DNA of 64,000 bases from Rhynchopus euleeides (lineage: Eukaryota > Euglenozoa > Diplonemea > Diplonemida > Diplonemidae). The notes under the pieces were generated by a model. That model was not told the origin of the DNA. It ran no database searches and saw nothing but the letters and a program-made list of their open reading frames with translations. Positions 56,901-64,000 of the stretch are shown here, in pieces. Where the stretch lies: assembly GCA_963210315.1 (NCBI GenBank), contig OY723250.1, forward strand, positions 1,860,001-1,924,000. Direction: 5' to 3'. Both the position numbers and the translations under genes were made by a program. The first letter of the stretch is position 1; each line of letters starts with the position of its first letter.

Positions 56901-58350
56901 TAGGGTCAACCCTGACCCTAACCCGAGGGTTGGGTAGGGTCTAGGGTCAACCCTAACCCTAACCCTAGGGTTGGGTCAAGGGTTAACCCTAACCCTAACC
57001 CTAGGGTTAGGGTAGGGTCTAGGGTCAACCCTGACCCTAACCCTAGGGTTGGGTAGGGTCTAGGGTTAACCCTAACCCTAACCCTAGGGTTAGGGTAGGG
57101 TCTAGGGTTAACCCTGACCCTAACCCTAGGGTTAGGGTAGGGTCTAGGGTCAACCCTAACCCTAACCCTAGGGTTGGGTCAAGGGTTAACCCTAACCCTA
57201 ACCCTAGGGTTAGGGTAGGGTCTAGGGTTAACCCTAACCCTAACCCTAGGGTTGGGTAGGGTCTGGGGTCAACCCTGACCCTAACCCTAGGGTTGGGTCA
57301 AGGGTTTACCCTAACCCTAACCCTAGGGTTGGGTAGGGTCTGGGGTCAACCCTGACCCTAACCCTAGGGTTGGGTCAAGGGTTAACCCTAAGCCTAACCC
57401 TAGGGTTGGGTCAAGGGTTAACCCTAACCCTAACCCTAGGGTTAGGGTAGGGTCTAGGGTTAACCCTAACCCTAACCCTAGGGTTGGGTCAAGGGTTAAC
57501 CCTAACCCTAGGGTTAGGGTAGGGTCTAGGGTCAACCCTAACCCTAACCCTAGGGTTGGGTCAAGGGTTAACCCTAACCCTAACCCTAGGGTTAGGGTAG
57601 GGTCTAGGGTTAACCCTGACCCTAACCCTAGGCTTGGGTAGGGTCTAGGGTCAACCCTGACCCTAACCCTAGGGTTGGGTCAAGGGTTAACCCTAACCCT
57701 AACCCTAGGGTTGGGTCAAGGGTTAACCCTAACCCTAACCCTAGGGTTAGGGTAGGGTCTAGGGTTAACCCTAACCCTAACCCTAGGGTTGGGTCAAGGG
57801 TTAACCCTAACCCTAGGGTTAGGGTAGGGTCTAGGGTCAACCCTAACCCTAACCCTAGGGTTGGGTCAAGGGTTAACCCTAACCCTAACCCTAGGGTTAG
57901 GGTAGGGTCTAGGGTTAACCCTGACCCTAACCCTAGGCTTGGGTAGGGTCTAGGGTCAACCCTGACCCTAACCCGAGGGTTGGGTAGGGTCTAGGGTTAA
58001 CCCTAACCCTAACCCTAGGGTTGGGTCAAGGGTTAACCCTAACCCTAACCCTAGGGTTAGGGTAGGGTCTAGGGTTAACCCTGACCCTAACCCTAGGGTT
58101 AGGGTAGGGTCTAGGGTCAACCCTAACCCTAACCCTAGGGTTGGGTCAAGGGTTTACCCTAACCCTAACCCTAGGGTTAGGGTAGGGTCTAGGGTCAACC
58201 CTGACCCTAACCCGAGGGTTGGGTAGGGTCTAGGGTTAACCCTAACCCTAACCCTAGGGTTGGGTAGGGTCTAGGGTCAACCCTGACCCTTACCCTAGGG
58301 TTGGGTAGGGTCTGGGGTCAACCCTGACCCTAACCCTTGGGTTGGGTTGG
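51000..58350. repeat. Telomere-like satellite, right-orientation arm of copy 2
   Basis: About 7.3 kb of GGGTTGGGTCAAGGGTTAACC, CTAACCCTAGGGTTAGGG and GGGTAGGGTCTAGGGT steps, the reverse complement order of the left arm. A rare variant series (CTGCCTAGGCCTACCC at 52221 and 54585, AACGCTAACC, CTAATCCTAGG, CCCGAGTGTTGG) recurs at a constant offset of 2,364 bp, showing a tandem segmental duplication covering about 52.2-54.4 and 54.6-56.7 kb. A 305-bp duplication is visible at about 57,323-57,535 and 57,628-57,840. Confidence 0.88.
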
Positions 58351-58475
58351 GTCTAGGATCAACCCTGGCCCTGACCCCTGGGTTGGGTAGGGTCGTGTTG
58401 GGTCGGGTTATGGGTACCCAACCCTCACCCTAGGGTAGGGTTGGGTCGGGTTGTGGGTACCCCCGACGTGCTGCA

Positions 58476-58593
58476 GGGTAGGGTAGGGTAGGGTAGGGTA
58501 GGGTAGGGTAGGGTAGGGTAGGGTAGGGTAGGGTAGGGTAGGGTAGGGTAGGGTAGGGTAGGGTAGGGTAGGGTAGGGTAGGGTAGGGTAGGG
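58476..58593 (+). repeat. GGGTA pentamer tract at the right end of satellite copy 2
   Basis: Twenty-three GGGTA units and a final GGG precede the terminal C-run. Copy 1 has only seven units at the same place (30181-30215). The left ends of both copies carry three inverse units (CTACC) after a G-run. Confidence 0.95.
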
Positions 58594-58854
58594 CCCCCCC
58601 CCCCCCTCCGGCCCAACGTTAAGTCCGGCCCCAGAATTAGCCAGAGGCCTGGCACCCCCCCCCCCCCCCCCTGCATTGTATTCTCAGAAACACGACAACA
58701 TACAGCGAAGACGAGCCCTGCCCCTCCCCTCCCCTCCGGCACCACTGCCCCCTCCCACCTCCGACCAGTTTTCGCTCCTGCCTTATTACATAAGTATCTA
58801 ATAACCACCGTCACTCCCACCCCTCCCTTTTTCCTTCCCCAGCCACCCCTTGCG

Positions 58855-59626
58855 ATGGCACCGCCCGCTGCTGTGTCGCTGTCTGCGGAGCAGCAGGGGC
58901 GTGTGGCCCGTGTGGTCGATGGGATTCTCGAGGGGTCGGGCAGCAGCAGCAGCAGCACCACCAGGGTTTTGGTGTCCCTCGCCGGGGTGCCCGGGAGCGG
59001 GAAAACCACGACTGCCGCCGCCATCGCCGCCGAGGTGAACCGGCGCATGGGCGAGGGGTGGTGCTGCGCCATACCCATGGATGGCTACCACCTCTACCGG
59101 CGGGAGCTGCAGGAGATGCCCAACAGCGACGAGGCTGTGCGGCGGCGGGGTGCGCACTGGACGTTCGACCCCGCTGGGCTCCTCACGTCGCTGGAGGGCG
59201 CCAAGGCCCTGTCAGAGGTGCGCTTCCCGGGGTTCGACCATGAGGCGTGCGACCCCAGCCCGGGTGCCATTGCGGTGCCAACCTCATGCCGTGTGCTGGT
59301 GGTGGAAGGGAATTACCTTCTCTTCCGTGGCATATCCGCATGGAGGCGTGTGGCGGATGCGTTCAACTTTAAAATCTATCTCGAATGCCCGCAGAGTGTC
59401 GCGACGGAGCGGCTGGTGCGGAGGCACATGGTATGCAGCAGTGAGGGGCTCGGCAACTCAGTGCGACCCCACGCCCCACGGCACACCCTCCACATCCCAC
59501 GCACAGAGGGCGTGGGATATCCCGGAGGAGCAGGCGCGTGAGCGGGCACAGGGTTCCGACTATCTCAACAGCCTCCTGATCCGCACAACGAAGGCAGAGG
59601 CGGACTATGTGCTTGACCTTGCGTGA
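58855..59626 (+). CDS. P-loop kinase of the uridine kinase/YggC (PRK-like) family, 2 exons
   Basis: Exons are 58855-59430 and 59507-59626, giving 231 residues. The 76-bp intron is GTATGC...ACAG, phase 0. Walker A is GVPGSGKTT at about 44-52. PMDGYHLYRREL at about 73 matches the family's substrate and Mg site (DGYH/DGFH), RRRGAHWTFDPAG the 'RKGAPETFD' block, and VVVEGNYLLF near 150 the Walker B-like strand. The small exon restores RAWDIPEEQARERAQGSDYLNS, matching the conserved 'A....ND..N' helix, which supports the intron. Relatives include E. coli YggC and yeast Yfh7; substrates in this branch are poorly known (nucleosides, pantothenate or sugars), so I give no substrate. The ATG follows a strong pyrimidine-CAG acceptor at 58842. 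Confidence 0.85.
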
Positions 59627-59967
59627 TCTGGGGGAGAACAGCTGCCACAACGGCTGCCGCAGGCAGGCCCCCCCACCCCGTGAGGTGGCATGTTAGATTG
59701 CATTGGATACACTGGAAACCCCAGACCCCCCCCCCCCCCCCCATCCCGGCGGCACTGCGGCCTGCAGCAGGGAAGCGAAACGGAGTGCCACGGCATGTCC
59801 TCCCCCCACCTATGCACTTCACATTGCATTGCACAGTCTTTTTTCACCCACACATATCCCACACCCCACATTGCAGGGGGTGAGGTCGTCAGCCTGCGCC
59901 TTGGGGCGGCGGGTGGTGGGGTGGGGGAGGGGTGGGTGAGTGGGGGGGGTGGGGGTGGGGGGTGGCG

Positions 59968-62900
59968 ATGTCCGGGATGGAGGCGGAGGCGGAGCAGGGT
60001 GGCGGGGTGAAGCTGCCTGTGGGATGCCTGGAGCTGATCGCGGAGGCGATGGAGCGGTTGGCAAACCCGATCCCCGAGGCGATTGCCGAGCAGCACAGGG
60101 AGGCGCTGCGGGCGTTCCGCGCAGTGATGCCTGAGGGGGAGCGTGCCTTCCTAGCGATCCTCGAGGACACAGACCCTGTGTGCGTGCATAAGGAGGATTG
60201 CCGCGAGGTCATGCTGCTCCTCCACTCCAAATGCGACCCCGAGTTCGGCGAGGTCGGCCCAAACCGGCACCTCCACAACCCGCAGCTCCGCCACAACGGG
60301 AAACCTATCGACACCCCTTTGGATAGCATCTCCCTGAAGTCGCTCAACGCAATGCTCACCCCCCCCATCCACCCCTTGCACCGGACAGAGTCGGTTCTCG
60401 TCTGCTCTGGGGAAACCCAGGCCCTCGAAGCTGCGCAGGTCATCTCCGGATCCCACAAAAGCCGCGTGGAGTTCCACGTCCGCAAGGCCTACTTCGAGCC
60501 GGAGGGGGCCTGGTCGGGGCTCTGGGTGCAGTCACACCTCTATAAGACTTGGTACCGTTTGCATAACACATATGAGGAGGGGCTGACCCCTCTGGTGCAG
60601 ACGAAGCAGAAGCCGGGCGCATTCCACAAGGGGTTTGAGAAGTGGGAGCGGAGCATCACCGCGGAGGCGACAGAGCTCCGCCTGGACCCCACGGAGACCC
60701 GCAGCGTGTCCCCGGATCTCGCGTCGGGAACTGCGGCTCTGCTGAGGCAGATCGTGATGCGGTATTCCAAGCGGGACGGGCAGCCGGAGGGGTTCGACCT
60801 ATCCCCTGAGGAGCGTGCTGCCGTGAGGGGCGCCTTTCCGGAGAAGGCGCTGCTGCTGGTGTTCCCCCACCTGCTCCCCCCGAAGGTGTGGTCTGCCCAC
60901 GTCCCGAAGTCGGGCCGCCTCCACAGCTACATCGGGGGGCTGATTGTCACCAGCGGGGGTGTTTCCCTCACGCCCCGCGGGTACCGCGAGAGGAAGCTGT
61001 ATTCCCTCACGCAGGAGAAGCGCGGGATTGCCATTCTGTGGTATGACCTCGACGGGACGGAGCAGTTCGGCATGTTCTGGGTTTCCACAGCCGTGAAGGA
61101 TCGCACCTCGGGCCAGTGGGTTGTGTCGCGCAACTCGAAGAACCGATACCAGGGGAGCCACTTCCTCGCGAGCCTCGAGAAGGATTCGATGTACGACTCG
61201 GTCGACCCGGCCGCTGTGGAGGAGGAGGCAAAAGCGGCGGCAGAAGCAACTGCGGGTGGGGCATCTTCAGCCTCCGCAAAAACGGGTGATGTGACGAAGG
61301 GTGGTGCGAAGCGGAAGAAGGGTGAGGAGAAGACCCCCGCCGCAGCGGAGCCTCCTGCGAAGAAGAAGGTGAAGGTCAAGCCGGAGCAGAAGAAGAAGAA
61401 GAAGCCTCTGCAGGCGGAGGCGGGGGGGAAGAAGGCGAAGAAGAAGGTGGGTGCGAAGCGGAAGCGCGTGTTCGAGAGCGATTCCTCCTCCTCCTCCGAC
61501 ACATTCGCCACCTCCTCCAGCGACGCCGCCTCGTCGGGTGGCAGCGTGTCGTCCTCCTCCATCGAGATCCCCTCCATGGAAGACAGCTCCGAGGAGAGCT
61601 CCTCTGACACAGACGCGGTGGTGCGGCTGAAGCGTGTCCAGCGGAGGAAGGAGCAGCAGGCGCAGAAGCCTAGGCTTCCCCCCAAGAAGAAGAAGACCCC
61701 TCAGGTGCCGCTGGCTCCCCCGCCGCCGGCGCCTCCGCGGAAGAGGCGGACGCTCTCCCGAATCCTGCAAGGGGAGCCCTCGCTGTCGGAGCCGGCGGAG
61801 GAGGTCTTCTCGCAATACCTTGTGCCCCCCACCCCCGTTGCTGTTGCGCCACCCGCGCAGCAGCGCCGCCCCAACTCCGGCACGCCCCTCCCTCCCCTGC
61901 CGAGGCGGGACGGTGTCATGCAGCCTCTCATCGTGCTGGATAGCGACGACACATCAACCTCCTCATCCTCCTCCTCGTCGTCCTCCAAGCCAGGCTCGCG
62001 CAACCTCTCCCCCGACTTGATGGAGGAGGACGCAGCAGACCCTGCCCCGCCGGCAGGGGCACCTCCAGAATCCCCGCCCCCCGCGGGGCAGCCGCGCCGC
62101 CGCCGGGCCTACCTCGACCCCGGCTCCGCCGGAGGCGGGGAGGCGTTCTTCCGGATCTTCGCCGAGGCGATGGAGGGGGGGGCTGCACCACAGAGCAACC
62201 CACACGACGCCTCCACGGGGGCCGCCGCACCGTCTCCCCTTATTCCTCCTCCCCCTCCTCCTCCGGCAGACCCGCAGGCACCTCTCGGTGGGGAGGCTAC
62301 CAAGGAAAAGCCATCTGCTTCAGGTGAGGTGGAGGCCGGGGCTGGGGCTGGACTGCCATCACCTCCACCTGAGGGGGAGGCTGTGGGGGAGAACGATCCG
62401 TCGCCCACCGTTTTGCTTGGGGTGAGGCAGCTGCCGCCGTTTGGCCCGATGTCAGGGAGGGATATGCAGCTGCCGGAGGGTGCCATGTCACACGCCGCGG
62501 CCCTCGCGGTGCGGGGCTTCCCCGAGGAGGTTCAGAAGGAGGTGTTCGACGCCCCAAAGGGTCAGATCCGGATCGGCTCCTTCGGGTGTGCCGACGGAGC
62601 TCTGATGTGCTGCCTCCAGCACCTCCTGGATTCGCTCCCGAGGGGGGTGGCCGGGGGTGGTAGTGTTGCACCCATCTCCCTCAGGCATGCCTTTGCCTTC
62701 GAGCCGCGCCGCGGGGCGCAGCTCTATATGGCAAGAGGGGGGAACCCCCCGGGGCATATCTTCCGCAGCCCGGCGGAGGCGGGGGCCCCGCGCGCCGCCA
62801 CTGCGACAGGAGGAGTTGTCGCGATCCCCGGTGGGCTTGACTTCCTCCTCATCTCGCAGCAATTCACAGGAAGGGGCGGGGGTGGCGATGATGCTGAAAA

Positions 62901-64000
62901 AGCCCTCCGCCCCTGCGTCGTGGCCTACACCGCACGGCACGCCCCTGCCGTGGTGGTGGCGGAGTGTGGGAGCTCCGAGTCCTCCGCAAAGGATGTCCTC
63001 TCCTCCCTCGAGAGAATCGCTGTCCCCAACGTGGGCGAGTCGCGCTACCGGGGGGTGGTGGTGAGGGCCGATGCATCAGACTTCTACACCCCAACCTCCC
63101 GCCCCCGCTGGTTCGCCGTGGCGGGGCTGGGCGCCACGGAGGAGTCCTCCTCCAACACCCTCCTCACCGCAAAAGCCCTGTCCGGGGGGCCCGGATGCAC
63201 GCAAGCCCTCCACCGCCACCTCCTCCCGATGACCTCTCCGCTGCTCCGCCACCTCCGCACCCAAGGAGGCTGGGTTTGGGGCTCTTCCGACACCACCTCC
63301 GCAGAGGAATCGCAGCCCGACCCCAACAGCCACACCACCCCCAGCTGGGTGTGGCCTGAGTGGCTCGCCACCGCGCCTGAGGGTGCTGTCGCAGGGGTGC
63401 GGGCTGCCTTCCTGAAGCAAGCCTCCCTGGACCCTCCTGAGGACCTCTCCACGAAGCTCCGCTTCATCCAGGCGGGGGGTGTTGGGGCGGAACCCCTCCC
63501 GGCGTCCCCGGTTCCCGCCCCGGGGGGTGATGCAGGGGCCTCTGCGGGATCCTCTGCTGGGACCCCCTCCGCGGCACCCTTCATCACCAACAGGGGGCGG
63601 CCTCTGTTTGGGGTTGAGGCACTCTCCTTCCTCGGCATCCCACACGACGCGGTTGACATCCGAGGCATCTCGGAGGAAGCCCTCCATTCCATAGCGAGGG
63701 AGGGTATGCACGGCCCCTCCGGCGCCGCAATCGCCTTCGGATGCATCCTCCATATGTGGCGGAGGGGGTCGCAGATCGCCGAAGGCGCACGCCCCGCCGA
63801 CCAGGGCGCCGCGATGCTCCTCGACACAGACCCAACCCTCTTCGGGCCTGCAAACCCCACAGGCTCCACTGCATCGGGCTCCCCCACCCCTCCGTTGGAC
63901 ATCACACGGAGGGTCAGGACCATGTCACGCGTCCCCCCCCGGCTCTACGAAGCTGCGATATACGCGGATCGGACAAAGGCGATATGTCTCTGCGATGCGC
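59968..64000 (+). CDS. Large nuclear protein with degenerate cytosine-5 DNA methyltransferase-like domain, 3' truncated by window
   Basis: The frame stays open for 1344 codons to the window edge. Residues 1-440 form a region I cannot assign. Residues about 445-500 are Lys-rich with likely nuclear localisation signals (KRKKGEE, KKKVKVKPEQKKKKK), followed by acidic-Ser and Pro-rich linkers. From about 866 the order of C5-methyltransferase motifs is recognisable: IRIGSFGCADGALMCCLQHL (motif I), HAFAFEPRRGAQLYM (II), LDFLLISQQFTGRG where PCQ-x-x-S-x-R-G is expected (IV), RHAPAVVVAECGSS (VI, ENV), TSRPRWF (VIII, QxRxR) and LFGVEALSFLGIP with a late GPSGAAIAFG (IX-X). The catalytic Cys is replaced, so methylation is unlikely. 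This is an inference from motif order. Confidence 0.55.
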   Translation, partial: MSGMEAEAEQGGGVKLPVGCLELIAEAMERLANPIPEAIAEQHREALRAFRAVMPEGERAFLAILEDTDPVCVHKEDCREVMLLLHSKCDPEFGEVGPNRHLHNPQLRHNGKPIDTPLDSISLKSLNAMLTPPIHPLHRTESVLVCSGETQALEAAQVISGSHKSRVEFHVRKAYFEPEGAWSGLWVQSHLYKTWYRLHNTYEEGLTPLVQTKQKPGAFHKGFEKWERSITAEATELRLDPTETRSVSPDLASGTAALLRQIVMRYSKRDGQPEGFDLSPEERAAVRGAFPEKALLLVFPHLLPPKVWSAHVPKSGRLHSYIGGLIVTSGGVSLTPRGYRERKLYSLTQEKRGIAILWYDLDGTEQFGMFWVSTAVKDRTSGQWVVSRNSKNRYQGSHFLASLEKDSMYDSVDPAAVEEEAKAAAEATAGGASSASAKTGDVTKGGAKRKKGEEKTPAAAEPPAKKKVKVKPEQKKKKKPLQAEAGGKKAKKKVGAKRKRVFESDSSSSSDTFATSSSDAASSGGSVSSSSIEIPSMEDSSEESSSDTDAVVRLKRVQRRKEQQAQKPRLPPKKKKTPQVPLAPPPPAPPRKRRTLSRILQGEPSLSEPAEEVFSQYLVPPTPVAVAPPAQQRRPNSGTPLPPLPRRDGVMQPLIVLDSDDTSTSSSSSSSSSKPGSRNLSPDLMEEDAADPAPPAGAPPESPPPAGQPRRRRAYLDPGSAGGGEAFFRIFAEAMEGGAAPQSNPHDASTGAAAPSPLIPPPPPPPADPQAPLGGEATKEKPSASGEVEAGAGAGLPSPPPEGEAVGENDPSPTVLLGVRQLPPFGPMSGRDMQLPEGAMSHAAALAVRGFPEEVQKEVFDAPKGQIRIGSFGCADGALMCCLQHLLDSLPRGVAGGGSVAPISLRHAFAFEPRRGAQLYMARGGNPPGHIFRSPAEAGAPRAATATGGVVAIPGGLDFLLISQQFTGRGGGGDDAEKALRPCVVAYTARHAPAVVVAECGSSESSAKDVLSSLERIAVPNVGESRYRGVVVRADASDFYTPTSRPRWFAVAGLGATEESSSNTLLTAKALSGGPGCTQALHRHLLPMTSPLLRHLRTQGGWVWGSSDTTSAEESQPDPNSHTTPSWVWPEWLATAPEGAVAGVRAAFLKQASLDPPEDLSTKLRFIQAGGVGAEPLPASPVPAPGGDAGASAGSSAGTPSAAPFITNRGRPLFGVEALSFLGIPHDAVDIRGISEEALHSIAREGMHGPSGAAIAFGCILHMWRRGSQIAEGARPADQGAAMLLDTDPTLFGPANPTGSTASGSPTPPLDITRRVRTMSRVPPRLYEAAIYADRTKAICLCDA

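Larger units (their letters stand above)
44353..58651. mobile_element. Satellite-filled TIR element, copy 2 (14.3 kb)
   Basis: The ends CAGGCCTCTGGCTAATTC (44353-44370) and its inverse (58634-58651) match copy 1. The 8-bp GCACCCCC lies directly outside both ends (44345-44352 and 58652-58659). The unique head (44422-44575) and tail (about 58360-58475) match copy 1. Left-orientation satellite runs to 45787, a retrotransposon occupies 45788-50832, then a short stretch continues the left pattern before the strand switch near 51,000; right-orientation satellite runs to about 58,350. Without the retrotransposon it is about 9.25 kb, nearly four times copy 1, the difference being mostly right-arm satellite. 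Confidence 0.82.

Noticed and set aside
27835..58651. Chromosome end or simple telomere-telomere fusion
   Set aside because: Genes lie on both sides, the arrays have defined inverted-repeat ends with short flanking duplications, and the repeats mix both strands within each unit, unlike a simple head-to-head fusion.

Overview
This is a GC-rich protist nuclear sequence, most likely euglenozoan and perhaps a diplonemid; that assignment is an inference. Every gene I can support lies on the + strand. Several starts follow closely behind a pyrimidine tract and an AG, as expected for spliced-leader trans-splicing. All ten cis-introns I could place begin GTATG and end AG. A tyrosine-recombinase retroelement laid out like the VIPER/TATE elements of trypanosomatids sits in TTAGGG-like repeats. 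There is no bacterial-style gene packing and I find no rRNA or convincing tRNA gene.

Layout. 1-20.4 kb: a PHD-like coiled-coil protein behind a 40-bp tandem array, a three-exon signal-peptide/transmembrane/RING-H2 protein, a mitochondrial ribosome recycling factor and a UPF0126/TRIC-like membrane protein, then about 9.6 kb without a recognisable gene that holds two identical 358-bp direct repeats. 20.4-27 kb: a coiled-coil protein and a large surface protein with four repeated ectodomain units, a Thr/Pro stalk and a multi-pass C-terminus. 27.8-31.3 kb: the first copy of an unusual mobile element made almost wholly of telomere-like satellite, with a 985-bp inverted-repeat element nested in its right end. 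35.2-43.4 kb: a four-exon choline-transporter-like (SLC44/CTL) gene, two adjacent TA-flanked inverted-repeat elements, and a four-exon PA-ankyrin-membrane protein. 44.35-58.65 kb: a 14.3-kb second copy of the satellite element, split by a 5,045-bp tyrosine-recombinase retrotransposon with gag-like, YR and RT-RNase H frames. 58.8-64 kb: a two-exon P-loop kinase of the uridine kinase/YggC type, then a long frame, open to the window edge, that looks like a cytosine-5 DNA methyltransferase relative without the catalytic Cys.

Most notable is the satellite element. Both copies share terminal inverted repeats, a unique head of about 150 bp and a unique tail of about 110 bp, and are flanked by 7-8 bp direct repeats. 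Between head and tail is TTAGGG-like DNA whose strand orientation flips part-way. The two copies supply each other's empty sites, so the exact insertion points of both nested elements (985-bp element and retrotransposon) can be read within this window.

The host genes have unrelated roles (mitochondrial translation, transport, ubiquitin ligation, surface structure, small-molecule kinase, chromatin-like protein). Nothing suggests a functional operon; shared orientation is better explained by polycistronic transcription.
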